A program made the translations under genes and the position numbers. 64,000 nt of DNA from Chitinophaga pinensis (lineage in GTDB: Bacteria > Bacteroidota > Bacteroidia > Chitinophagales > Chitinophagaceae). Of this stretch, positions 8,253 to 16,768 are shown piece by piece. Numbering within the stretch: the stretch's first letter is position 1; the number at the start of each line of letters is the position of its first letter. Location: the NCBI GenBank assembly GCA_945878115.1, contig CAMDVD010000007.1:1-64000 (forward strand), written 5' to 3'. Under the pieces are notes generated by a model that was not told the DNA's origin, ran no database searches, and was given only the letters and a program-made list of their open reading frames with translations.

Positions 8253-8804
8253 TTATTTTTTAGGCGTGCCTGTAGACGTTGGCGCAGTAACTGGTGCAGT
8301 TTTAGGTATTCCTAATTTTGTTTTTACATCCTCTATAATGTTATCTGTTGGTGTAGCATATATAATAACGCCATTCACACTAGCATCCAAAATATAAGTA
8401 TATCCTTTTTCTTTAGCCACCGCTTGTATCGCTTTATCTGCTTTTTCGGTGATTGGTTTCAACATGTCTTGTCTTTTTGTTCCAATTTTTTCTTCAGCAG
8501 ATTGTTGTGTAGACTGGATACGATTTTGCAAATCTTGTAATTCTTTTTCCTTCACATCTTTCATAGCCTCCGACATAGTTTTCACACCATCTGTGTATGT
8601 TTTATATTTTGTTTCCAATTCTTTTTGCATAGATGCCAATTGATCTTGGAAAGTTTTTGCATATGCGTTTATTTCTGCATCTGCCTTTTTTGCTTCTGGC
8701 ATAGACATAATCAATTCTTCAGAATTAATATAGCCAATTTTTTGTTGCGCAAAAGAAAGAGATGTAAGCAAAATAAGCGCAAAGCTGATAAATAGTTTTT
8801 TCAT
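8253..8804 (-). CDS. OmpH/Skp-family periplasmic chaperone
   Basis: The 183-residue protein has a signal peptide (MKKLFISFALILLTSLSFAQ), then QQKIGYINSEELIMSMPEA, the usual start of OmpH/Skp proteins. A long charged coiled coil follows (about residues 40-115), then a short beta/alpha cap (GYTYILDASVNGVIIYATP), and a low-complexity Pro/Thr tail (APVTAPTSTG). Skp holds unfolded outer-membrane proteins on the way to the Bam complex. It is the last gene of the uppS-bamA-ompH-ompH run, and a terminator follows it. Confidence 0.9.
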   Translation of the reverse strand: MKKLFISFALILLTSLSFAQQKIGYINSEELIMSMPEAKKADAEINAYAKTFQDQLASMQKELETKYKTYTDGVKTMSEAMKDVKEKELQDLQNRIQSTQQSAEEKIGTKRQDMLKPITEKADKAIQAVAKEKGYTYILDASVNGVIIYATPTDNIIEDVKTKLGIPKTAPVTAPTSTGTPKK

Positions 8805-8875
8805 TTTTAATAAGGAGGTTTTTTTTAAATTGTGTGCAAATATAGAAAATTAATAAGAAGTACCTATTGGATGAC

Positions 8876-9400
8876 TTACTTTTTTGAAGGGGCCGCAACG
8901 CCCAAATCTCGGAGCACATCATCGCTTTTATCGATCTTAGAATCGGAATAAAAAATACTTAAATCGGCCGATTTATCAAAGATGACATCATAGGCTTTTG
9001 ACGATGCCAATTTTTGAATCGCGTTATATACTTTATCTTGTACGGGTTTTACTAACTCTTGGCGCTTTTTAAATAAATCGCCTTCAAATCCAAAACGTTT
9101 CTTTTGTAATTCTTTCGCCTCTTTTTCTTTCTTCACAATTTCATCTTCTCTCTTTTTTTTCATCTCTTCGGATAGCATCACTTGTTCAGCTTGATAAGCT
9201 TTATACATACGATCTACCTCTTGTAATTTTGCATCTATTTCTTTTTGCCACTGCGCAGATGCTTCATCTAATTTTGTTTGTGCTTGTTTGTAATCTGGCA
9301 AATTCTCTAAAATGTATTTAGAATCTATCACACAATAACGTTGTGCTTGTGTATGGAAAGAAGCCAATACTACGACAGCAATAATGATTATTTTTTTCAT
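8876..9400 (-). CDS. OmpH/Skp-family periplasmic chaperone (second copy)
   Basis: The ATG at 9398-9400 (MKKIIIIAVVVLASFHTQAQ) gives a clean signal peptide, so the 18 extra residues of the ORF track are discarded. The mature part begins RYCVIDSKYILENLPDY and is followed by a Lys/Glu-rich coiled coil (EEMKKKREDEIVKKEKEA) and the C-terminal cap (AYDVIFDKSADLSIFYSD). It is a paralogue of the next gene and lies between bamA and that copy. Tandem OmpH genes behind bamA are usual in Bacteroidota. Confidence 0.9.
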   Translation of the reverse strand: MKKIIIIAVVVLASFHTQAQRYCVIDSKYILENLPDYKQAQTKLDEASAQWQKEIDAKLQEVDRMYKAYQAEQVMLSEEMKKKREDEIVKKEKEAKELQKKRFGFEGDLFKKRQELVKPVQDKVYNAIQKLASSKAYDVIFDKSADLSIFYSDSKIDKSDDVLRDLGVAAPSKK

Positions 9401-9490
9401 GTTTATAAATTTTTTTTTACAGACTACAAATGAACAACGAAATTTTGAAACCAATCCATGTTTAACTTAGTTTTAGTCTTTTGGATTTCC

Positions 9491-12112
9491 TTATTCAGGC
9501 TCAAATCCGAGCATGAATGAAAATTTAGTAGCTTGACCAAATTTAGTTCCGGGTGTTAAACGGTCAACACCTAAACCATAATCAAGTCCCAATAAACCAA
9601 ACATTGGCAAGAAAATACGAACGCCTAAACCAACAGATCGCTTCAATTGGAAAGGATTAAAACTTTTAAAATTATCCCATGCATTCGCTGCTTCAAAAAA
9701 GCCCAATCCATAAATGGTGGAAGAAGGGTTTAAGGAGAATGGGAATCTAACTTCAGCTACATATTTATTGAAAATAGTAGAGCCTGCAGTAGCCGAATAC
9801 ACTTCATACCCACGTTGTGCAATAATATCTCTACCATAAATAGTAAATCCTGAAAGTCCATCACCACCTACTTGGAAGCGTTCAAATGGGGATTGCAAAT
9901 TTGGATTATAATAACCTAGATAACCATGTTTGGTAGCAAGTTTTAAAATTAAATTACCCTTTACACGTTGATACCATTCTGCCGTAAATCTGTACTTATG
10001 ATATTCTATCCATTTATATTTTTCGGAGGCAGGCATAGAGGTGTAATCTTTATCACTAAATAAAGAATAAGGCGCTGTCAATTGCATACTCAAAGAAATA
10101 TTAGATCCACTTCTAGGGAATAAAGGTTGATCGACAGAGTAGCGGCCCAAATTTATTTTTAGGCTTAAATTATTTGCCATTCCTTTTGTAAAATCTTCAA
10201 AGAATGTATAGTCTTTAATATTGTACAATTGGTAATTCAAACCATAAGAAAGTACAAAATTGTCATCAGGCCAACGAAGACGCTTGCTCAATGTAGCACC
10301 TGCGCCTAAGGTAGTCATATGCCCAGTGGTAGTAGAACCAAAATTACCTGCAAAGAAAGTTCGATATAAATTGATGGATAATGCATTTGGTTTTTTACCG
10401 CCCAACCAAGGTTCTGTAAACCCTGCTGTGATGGAGTTATACCATTTTCCATTTGCTTGTCCACGTATAGATAATTTTTGTCCATCCCCCATCGGAAGCG
10501 GATCCCATTGTTTTAGTTTACCTATATTTTTCAATGCGAAATTATTGAAGGATACACCGACAGTTCCAGTAATACCAAGACCGCCACCAAATCCTGCTTG
10601 TAGCTCCAATTGATCTGCCGATTTTTCTGTCAAGGTATAATTAATATCTACGGTACCATCATTGTGTGGTACTGGTTGTATACCAATTTTCTCTGCATCA
10701 AAAAATCCTAAATTGGCTATCTCTCTTTGCGATCGAATAATATCTGCTCTACTAAATTTATTACCTGGTAAGGTTCGTAACTCTCTACGAATAACATGTT
10801 CGTGGGTTTTATCATTTCCAGAAATATTAATATTTCGTAAAGTGTATTGTTCCCCTTCAATCATTTTAACTTCAAAATTAATCGTATCTCCAGAGATAGA
10901 TTTTTCGGACACTTCTGTATTAAATGCCAAATAACCATCGTCCAAATATAAAGATCCAATATCATCCGCATCTTGCGTAGGCACTTTTCCAACTCTTTTA
11001 TTTAGCAGCTCTTGATTATAAGTATCTCCTTTTTTGATACCTACCATTTGATTTAATTCCGTACTCGTATATTTTGTATTCCCCAACCATTCAATATTCC
11101 CAAAATAATATTGATGTCCTTCATCCACTCTAATATCAATATTCATATTTCCATTAGAGGCTGTATACAATGTATCAGCCAGAATAGCTGCGTCACGGTA
11201 GCCAATAGAATTATAATATTCAATGATATTCAATTTATCTTCCTCATATTTTTTTGCATTGAATTTTGAAGCAGAAAATATACTGTATCTGAAATATGGA
11301 TCTAATGCTTGTATAGTTTTGGATACAGAAAGGAAGCCTTTAGCTTTTATATAGTCTTTTAACGGCGTATTCTTAACTTCACCAAATACACTTTCATTAT
11401 TTGCACTGTACAAAGAAATACGAGACATTTCCTTACTGCCTTTCATGCTCTTTTTTAATTTGGCTGTATTGGCATTATCATTTCCAAAAATATTGACTTG
11501 ATTTATTTTTACTTTCTGTCCCTTATCTACAATAAAGTTTAAAATAACCGTATTTAAAAATGCGGTGTCTTCTCTTTCTATCACTTGTGCAGAAACGCTT
11601 GTATAGCCTTTCTCGCTATAGAATTTTTTTATTTTCTCGAGTGCATTTTGCTTAATGGCTTCTGTAACTACTTTAGATTTTACTAAATTAATTTTTTCTT
11701 TCAACTCCTTGGCATCATTGTCTTTGATACCTTTAAAATTATATTTTGAAAGTCGAGGACGTTCCAAAATATGAATATCCAAGAATATTTTATCCCCTTG
11801 GATTTTATCTATATTAATGTAGATGTTGGCAAATAAATTTTGTTTCCAAAGGTTTTGAATGGCTTTGGCTATTTGTGGATCATTGGGTAATTTGATTTTA
11901 TCACCAAGTGAAAGACCAGAAATAGAGATGAGTAATTCTTCATCTAAATATTTAATTCCACTAACTGAAATACCGCCAATGGTATATTCATTATTTGTCG
12001 CCAAAAACTTTGTCTTTTCCTTCTTTGTTTGCAAACCAATTTGTGCTGAAGCCAAACATGTAGAAAAAGAAAAAAGGGCTATACAAAAAATTCGATAAAT
12101 TGTGCTATTCAT
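9491..12112 (-). CDS. bamA: outer-membrane protein assembly factor BamA
   Basis: BamA is the Omp85 barrel that inserts beta-barrel proteins into the outer membrane. The 873-residue protein has a signal peptide (ending ASAQIG), a chain of POTRA domains (about residues 40-480; for example ISVSGIKYLDEELLISI and NINISGNDKTHEHVIRREL), and a C-terminal barrel (about 490-873). The barrel carries the Omp85 signatures GGGLGITGTVGVSF and FQVGGDGLSGF. The start lies 2 bp after the uppS stop, so the two are co-transcribed, and the Skp-like chaperones follow. Confidence 0.96.
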   Translation of the reverse strand: MNSTIYRIFCIALFSFSTCLASAQIGLQTKKEKTKFLATNNEYTIGGISVSGIKYLDEELLISISGLSLGDKIKLPNDPQIAKAIQNLWKQNLFANIYINIDKIQGDKIFLDIHILERPRLSKYNFKGIKDNDAKELKEKINLVKSKVVTEAIKQNALEKIKKFYSEKGYTSVSAQVIEREDTAFLNTVILNFIVDKGQKVKINQVNIFGNDNANTAKLKKSMKGSKEMSRISLYSANNESVFGEVKNTPLKDYIKAKGFLSVSKTIQALDPYFRYSIFSASKFNAKKYEEDKLNIIEYYNSIGYRDAAILADTLYTASNGNMNIDIRVDEGHQYYFGNIEWLGNTKYTSTELNQMVGIKKGDTYNQELLNKRVGKVPTQDADDIGSLYLDDGYLAFNTEVSEKSISGDTINFEVKMIEGEQYTLRNINISGNDKTHEHVIRRELRTLPGNKFSRADIIRSQREIANLGFFDAEKIGIQPVPHNDGTVDINYTLTEKSADQLELQAGFGGGLGITGTVGVSFNNFALKNIGKLKQWDPLPMGDGQKLSIRGQANGKWYNSITAGFTEPWLGGKKPNALSINLYRTFFAGNFGSTTTGHMTTLGAGATLSKRLRWPDDNFVLSYGLNYQLYNIKDYTFFEDFTKGMANNLSLKINLGRYSVDQPLFPRSGSNISLSMQLTAPYSLFSDKDYTSMPASEKYKWIEYHKYRFTAEWYQRVKGNLILKLATKHGYLGYYNPNLQSPFERFQVGGDGLSGFTIYGRDIIAQRGYEVYSATAGSTIFNKYVAEVRFPFSLNPSSTIYGLGFFEAANAWDNFKSFNPFQLKRSVGLGVRIFLPMFGLLGLDYGLGVDRLTPGTKFGQATKFSFMLGFEPE

Positions 12113-12114
12113 GC

Positions 12115-12849
12115 TTACTTAAGTTGTTCGCTTATTTTGCCAAAACGGCGTTCACGATTTTGATAATTTAATAAGGCTTCATACAAATTTTCTTTTCGAA
12201 AATCGGGCCAATGTGTATGGGTGAAATATAGTTCAGCATAAGCCAATTGATACAACAAAAAATTACTAATCCGATGTTCGCCACTAGTTCTAATCATCAA
12301 TTCTGGATCAGGGAAATTGGCAGTTGCTAAATTTTGTTTGATGGTCTCTTCCTTGATATCGTCAATCGCGAGCGTGTTATTTTGCACTTGCTGTGCTATT
12401 TTTTTAACGGCTTCTGTTATTTCCCATTTAGAACTATAACTCAATGCAAGTATTAAATTTAGTTTTGTATTACCAGCAGTAATATTCATGGCTTCTTCTA
12501 ATTCATCTATACAAACTTGTGGTAAACTTGCAAAGTCACCAATGACATATAAACGAACTCCATTTTTATGCAGGGTTTCGGCTTCTTTGCGAATGGTGCT
12601 AATTAATAATTCCATTAATCCTTGCACTTCCGATTCTGGACGATTCCAATTTTCTGTTGAGAAAGCATATAAGGTTAAATACTCTACGCCAATTTCAGCG
12701 CAACCTTCCACCATTTCACGTACACTGATAACACCATGTTGATGTCCAAACAATCTATCGCGTCCACGCTCTTTTGCCCAACGTCCATTACCATCCATAA
12801 TGATGGCGACATGTCGTGGAAGTTTTTTCTTGTCTATTAATTCAATCAT
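12115..12849 (-). CDS. uppS: isoprenyl (undecaprenyl) diphosphate synthase
   Basis: This cis-prenyltransferase makes the C55 lipid carrier for peptidoglycan and surface polysaccharides from FPP and IPP. The 244-residue protein has all conserved regions: HVAIIMDGNGRWAKERG (catalytic Asp and Arg), LTLYAFSTENWNRP, and the C-terminal IRTSGEHRISNFLLYQLAYAE with the IPP-binding arginines. It starts the envelope operon uppS-bamA-ompH-ompH; a TACTTTTG element lies 20 bp upstream. Confidence 0.96.
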   Translation of the reverse strand: MIELIDKKKLPRHVAIIMDGNGRWAKERGRDRLFGHQHGVISVREMVEGCAEIGVEYLTLYAFSTENWNRPESEVQGLMELLISTIRKEAETLHKNGVRLYVIGDFASLPQVCIDELEEAMNITAGNTKLNLILALSYSSKWEITEAVKKIAQQVQNNTLAIDDIKEETIKQNLATANFPDPELMIRTSGEHRISNFLLYQLAYAELYFTHTHWPDFRKENLYEALLNYQNRERRFGKISEQLK

Positions 12850-12869
12850 GTAAATTCTAGTAAAGCGGA

Positions 12870-12877
12870 CAAAAGTA
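12870..12877 (-). promoter_or_regulatory. -7 promoter element for the uppS-bamA-ompH operon
   Basis: TACTTTTG on the minus strand matches TAnnTTTG, 20 bp before the uppS ATG. Confidence 0.55.
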
Positions 12878-13326
12878 CTAAAATGAAAATTGCATACGCT
12901 TTAAATTATTTAGTATTCTTTATTTTAACAGCACTTTCACACTTTTAGGAAATAGTTACAATAGCTGAAACCCTTTATTTTCAAGCTCTTCAGGCTAGTG
13001 ATGAAGGATGAGAAAAAATAATTTTCTTCGATTAAATGGAGAATCCCAAGCTATATTTTAAAGTATTTTAAGTATCCAATTCACATTCTTCAGGTGTTCT
13101 TCGCTCCATGTAATATTATTTTGTTTCAGCAAACTGAATCAGTCAATTGGTTGAAAGTAAAAAAATGAAACTTTGAAACCAAAGATGTTTTGTAGAACTT
13201 CCTAGTTAATGTAGCTGGCAGGAGTAAGGTTTTATTGTCTACACAATGATTCTCTTCATATCCAATTTTAACATAAGCCAAACACATACATTATCCATCT
13301 TGTCTTTTTACAGCAAACAAATACCC
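12878..13326. other. intergenic region between divergent genes
   Basis: About 450 bp without a convincing gene. On the minus strand a 23-codon open stretch (KQNNITWSEEHLKNVNWIL) near 13050-13140 looks protein-like but is bounded by stops, and may be a fragment. The ORF-track ATG at 13246 lies here, but I prefer the GTG at 13339 for the next gene. Confidence 0.4.
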
Positions 13327-13334
13327 TATTTTTG
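13327..13334 (+). promoter_or_regulatory. -7 element 4 bp before a GTG start (possible leaderless transcript)
   Basis: TATTTTTG fits TAnnTTTG and ends 4 bp before the proposed GTG start at 13339, so transcription would begin at or next to the start codon. Confidence 0.45.
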
Positions 13335-13338
13335 CGGT

Positions 13339-14061
13339 GTGAAAAAAATCTTTATCCTCTTCCTTTGTTTTGTTGGGTTGCAAACACATGCACAGATTAC
13401 CTTGAAAGGAAGAATATTCGATTCCAACACTATACAAATATTGAGTCCAGTTAGCATAGAAAATCTAGCAACGCATACAGGTAGTTTTTCTGACGAGCAA
13501 GGTAACTTTAGCATTACAGGAAAAGCAGGTGATGATATTTTATTTACTTATGTGGGTTATAAAAATAAAATGATACAACTCAGACCAAGCTTTGACAATA
13601 TTCCGCAACAAATTTTACTGACCTTAAAAACCATACAATTAAATAATATTACGATTCGTCGTGGGCTTTCTGTATACCAACAAGATTCAGTCCATCGAGC
13701 CTCCATTTATAAAGATGCTTTTGACTATGAGCAAGCCAAATCCGTTTTTACGCCCATCACTTCGGTCTATCAAAAATTTTCTAAAAAATATAAAAACCTG
13801 CGTAAGTTCCAAAACCAAATCATCCATACAGAACAACAAAAGTTTATTGATTCAAAATATTCCACTGAATTGGTTGGAAAACTCACGCATCTAGAAGGAG
13901 ATAGTTTGGCAAACTTTATGAATGCTTATCCAATGGAGTTTGACTACGCCCGTCAAGCTTCAGAAGTTGAAATAAAAATGTGGGTTAAGTATAATTTTCA
14001 AGATTATGAACAGAAAAAAAATAAGGGTAGTATAAAGCAAAAAAAAATTATCATTCGTTAA
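13339..14061 (+). CDS. exported protein with carboxypeptidase-regulatory-like domain
   Basis: The GTG at 13339 gives a clean signal peptide (VKKIFILFLCFVGLQTHAQ), so the first 31 residues of the ORF-track version are probably not translated. Residues about 20-95 are a CarboxypepD_reg-like beta sandwich (ITLKGRIFDSNT, FSDEQGNFSITGKAGDDIL, FTYVGYKNK), as found at the N-terminus of TonB-dependent receptors and in stand-alone Bacteroidota envelope proteins. The remainder is a charged region with no family I know (TSVYQKFSKKYKNLRKF). It is probably periplasmic or anchored at the outer membrane. Confidence 0.7.
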   Translation: MKKIFILFLCFVGLQTHAQITLKGRIFDSNTIQILSPVSIENLATHTGSFSDEQGNFSITGKAGDDILFTYVGYKNKMIQLRPSFDNIPQQILLTLKTIQLNNITIRRGLSVYQQDSVHRASIYKDAFDYEQAKSVFTPITSVYQKFSKKYKNLRKFQNQIIHTEQQKFIDSKYSTELVGKLTHLEGDSLANFMNAYPMEFDYARQASEVEIKMWVKYNFQDYEQKKNKGSIKQKKIIIR

Positions 14062-14118
14062 TTGTAGGGTAAGTACACAAGAGCAATTAAGTTTTAGTAT
14101 TTTATTACAAACAGCAAT

Positions 14119-14126
14119 TAACTTTG
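14119..14126 (+). promoter_or_regulatory. -7 promoter element for purB
   Basis: TAACTTTG fits TAnnTTTG and lies 19 bp before the purB ATG. Confidence 0.5.
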
Positions 14127-14145
14127 CCCGAAAATAATTTTTCCT

Positions 14146-15477
14146 ATGTCCAATGCGCTACAAGCAATCTCACCTATTGATGGTCGTTACCAAAAACAGT
14201 TGTCTTCCTTATCTGATTATTTTTCGGAGTACGCACTCATCCGCTATCGTACCTATGTAGAAATAGAATATTTTATTGCGTTGAGTGAAGCAAAATTTTT
14301 TACGCTAACCGTTGCTCAAAAAAAAGCTTTACGAAAAATTCACACAGAATTTTCTGTAGAAGATGCGCAACAAATTAAAGACATTGAAAAAATTACAAAC
14401 CATGATGTAAAAGCAGTCGAATATTTTTTGAAAGAAAAATTGACTGTATTAAAAATGAGTGCTAGCCAAGAATGGATACATTTTGGTTTAACCTCGCAAG
14501 ACATTAATAATACGGCCATTCCACTACTTTGGAAAGATGCACTACAACAAGAATATATACCACAAATTCAATCCATTATCCATACCTTAAAAGGTATGGC
14601 TAAGCAATGGGACAAGCTTCCTTTACTGGCTCGCACACACGGACAAGTTGCATCGCCTACACGCTTGGGTAAAGAAATGATGGTGTTTGTAGAGCGACTT
14701 GAAAATCAACTAAGATTATTAAACGCCATTCCTTTTGCTGCAAAATTTGGTGGTGCTACTGGTAATTTTAATGCACACTATGTAACCTATCCAAAAACAG
14801 ATTGGAAAAAATTTGCCAATCAATTTGTCAATCAAACCCTAGGTTTGAAGCGCATGCAATACACCACACAAATAGAACATTACGATTCATTGGCTGCGCA
14901 ATTCGATGCTTTAAAAAGAATCAATACCATACTCATTGATTATAGTCGCGATATTTGGTCCTACATTTCTATGGATTATTTTAAACAAAAAGTGAACGCC
15001 AATGAAGTAGGTAGTTCGGCCATGCCACATAAAGTAAACCCGATTGATTTTGAAAATGCGGAAGGGAATTTTGGTATCGCCAATGCCTTATTTGAACATT
15101 TATCTGCTAAGCTTCCCATCTCTCGTTTACAACGCGACCTTACCGATTCTACGGTACTTCGAAATATGGGTGTACCATTAGCGCATACCATTTTGGGTTT
15201 TAAATCCCTTACTAAAGGCATGCAAAAATTAATCGTCAATACGGATAAATTACAAAGCGATTTAGAACAAAATTGGGTAGTAATTGCAGAAGCGATTCAA
15301 ACCATTTTACGACGCGAAAATTTTCCAAAACCTTATGAAGCATTGAAAGCATTGACACGAGGTTCTGATAAAATAAATAAAGCAAGTATGCATATATTTA
15401 TTGATTCCTTAAACATAAAAGACGCTGTAAAAAAAGAATTGAAAAAAATTACGCCGCATAATTATACGGGGAAATAG
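14146..15477 (+). CDS. purB: adenylosuccinate lyase
   Basis: PurB cleaves SAICAR to AICAR and adenylosuccinate to AMP, each time releasing fumarate. The 443-residue protein belongs to the fumarase/aspartase superfamily and has the signature SSAMPHKVNPIDFENAEG near residue 290, plus the catalytic-region motifs TSQDINNTA and ARTHGQVASPT. The N-terminus (AISPIDGRYQKQL) is that of the E. coli-like PurB subfamily. The gene stands alone and is followed immediately by a palindrome of the TTGTTGGTG family. Confidence 0.96.
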   Translation: MSNALQAISPIDGRYQKQLSSLSDYFSEYALIRYRTYVEIEYFIALSEAKFFTLTVAQKKALRKIHTEFSVEDAQQIKDIEKITNHDVKAVEYFLKEKLTVLKMSASQEWIHFGLTSQDINNTAIPLLWKDALQQEYIPQIQSIIHTLKGMAKQWDKLPLLARTHGQVASPTRLGKEMMVFVERLENQLRLLNAIPFAAKFGGATGNFNAHYVTYPKTDWKKFANQFVNQTLGLKRMQYTTQIEHYDSLAAQFDALKRINTILIDYSRDIWSYISMDYFKQKVNANEVGSSAMPHKVNPIDFENAEGNFGIANALFEHLSAKLPISRLQRDLTDSTVLRNMGVPLAHTILGFKSLTKGMQKLIVNTDKLQSDLEQNWVVIAEAIQTILRRENFPKPYEALKALTRGSDKINKASMHIFIDSLNIKDAVKKELKKITPHNYTGK

Positions 15478-15501
15478 TTTGTTGGTGATAACACCAACAA
15501 A
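15478..15501. repeat. TTGTTGGTG palindrome (REP-like), after purB
   Basis: A 10-bp perfect stem (TTTGTTGGTG / CACCAACAAA) with an ATAA loop begins at the base after the purB stop codon. The same palindrome occurs several times around the second RAYT gene at 49.6-50.7 kb and once at 53.6 kb. It could double as a transcript end for purB but has no T-run. Confidence 0.75.
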
Positions 15502-15533
15502 GGCCGAATTCTAATGATGGCAGAGACAATTAC

Positions 15534-15947
15534 TGGCGCTGGAATGAGGCGTTGCTTTTGTGCGAAGGCTTCCTATGCCTTGTCTATTTTAGGAAACATA
15601 AACAATTAATCTACACATACTGTCGCAGGAATGAGGCGTTGCTGTTGTGCGATGGCTTCCTGTGCCTTGTCCATTTTAAGAAACATAAACAATTAATCTA
15701 CACATACTGGCGCAGGAATGAGGCGTTGCTTTTGTGCGAAGGCTTCCTGTGCCTTGTCTATTTTAGGAAACATAAACGATTAATCTACACATACTGGCGC
15801 AGGAATGAGGCGTTGCCTTTGTGCGATGGCTTCTTGTGTCTTGTCTATTTAAGAAACATAAACAATTAATCTACACATACTGGCGCAGGAATGAGGCGTT
15901 GCCTTTGTGCGATGGCTTCCTGTGCCTTGTCTATTTTAGGAAACATA
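15534..15947 (+). repeat. 87-bp tandem array (5 copies) of the RAYT-linked REP
   Basis: GGAATGAGGCGTTGC recurs at 15541, 15628, 15715, 15802 and 15888 (period 87, last step 86). Each unit can fold: GGCGCAGGAA pairs with TTCCTGTGCC downstream. The constant part (TTAGGAAACATAAAC) is the 3' end of the RAYT gene itself, including its stop codon, so the array is an amplification of the gene's 3' flank. The ORF at 15552-15869 is an artefact of the 29-codon period. Confidence 0.85.
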
Positions 15948-16499
15948 AACATTCAATCTTTTAATCGGCACTTTACCTTCCGTGTCAAAATAATAATCTC
16001 TAGCACTTGAATAAATATATTCTTCAGACTTATCTACAAAACCTGATACCACTGGATTATTGTGAATATAATCTAAACGCTGCCAAGCAATTTCTATTTT
16101 ATCTAAAACAATTGGATGACTATCCTGAATCCAAAATTGAAAATTAGCATTGTCATTATTTGTTTTTCCAGCTTGTTCCATCATAGCTAACATCCATTCC
16201 CTTCTGCTTTCTTGTTTATTATTTCGTATAGCATACTTCAATTTCTCTGATGTATGTTTCTTCATATCTCTAACTATATCTTCTAATTTATTTTTATTGC
16301 TTCCAATTATCATATGCACATGGCTAGTCATGATACACCAACCATAAATTTCCAACCCTTTATTTTTAATACAATATTTCCAACTGTCGATTAATATTTC
16401 TTTATATTCATTTCTAATAAAAACATCTATCCAGTTTATCACTGTAAATGTTACAAAGTAGATTTCATTTTGATCTCTGAATTTATATTTTGTGCTCAT
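15936..16499 (-). CDS. REP-associated tyrosine transposase (RAYT, Y1_Tnp family)
   Basis: This Y1 HUH single-strand nuclease belongs to the IS200/IS605-like superfamily, is domesticated, and is associated with REP palindromes. The ATG at 16497-16499 starts MSTKYKFRDQNEIYFVTFTV, the usual RAYT beginning. The HUH motif is HVHMI near residue 60 and the catalytic tyrosine lies in a RAYT C-terminal block (DYIHNNPVVSGFV, YSSARDYY). It is flanked by five REP copies at its 3' side and two in inverted orientation at its 5' side, a RAYT/REP arrangement. It appears intact. Confidence 0.88.
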   Translation of the reverse strand: MSTKYKFRDQNEIYFVTFTVINWIDVFIRNEYKEILIDSWKYCIKNKGLEIYGWCIMTSHVHMIIGSNKNKLEDIVRDMKKHTSEKLKYAIRNNKQESRREWMLAMMEQAGKTNNDNANFQFWIQDSHPIVLDKIEIAWQRLDYIHNNPVVSGFVDKSEEYIYSSARDYYFDTEGKVPIKRLNVYVS

Positions 16500-16703
16500 G
16501 CAATTGCAAGTTAATTGTTTTTCATAATGGGCAGGCACAGGAAGCCAACGCTCTTAGCAACGCCTCATTCCTGCGCCAGAATAAGATTTTATTTTGATCT
16601 CTGAATTTTGTTTTTGTGTTCATGCACTAGCAAGTTAATTGTTTTTCATAATGGGCAGGCACAGGAAGCCAGCGCTCTTGGCAACACCTCATTCCTGCGC
16701 CAG
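16467..16703. repeat. direct duplication of RAYT 5' end with inverted REP
   Basis: The segments 16467-16579 and 16591-16703 match at a constant offset of 124 bp. Each holds the first codons of the RAYT gene, its upstream region, and a REP in inverted orientation (GGCACAGGAAGCC ... TTCCTGCGCCAG) relative to the array at 15.5-15.9 kb. Confidence 0.8.
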
Positions 16704-16768
16704 TAAAGAAAGAGAAAGGGAAAGAGAATGAGAAAGAATTTTATAGATATCTAAACTTTCCCTCTTAC

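Noticed and set aside
13246-13338. ATG start at 13246 for the carboxypeptidase-regulatory-like protein
   Set aside because: It would place 31 residues before a perfect signal peptide; the promoter-like TATTTTTG and the GTG at 13339 fit better.
15552-15869. 105-residue ORF with internal repeats (LCLVYFRKHKQLIYTY)
   Set aside because: It is the translation of the 87-bp REP array; 87 is a multiple of three, so the frame stays open by chance.
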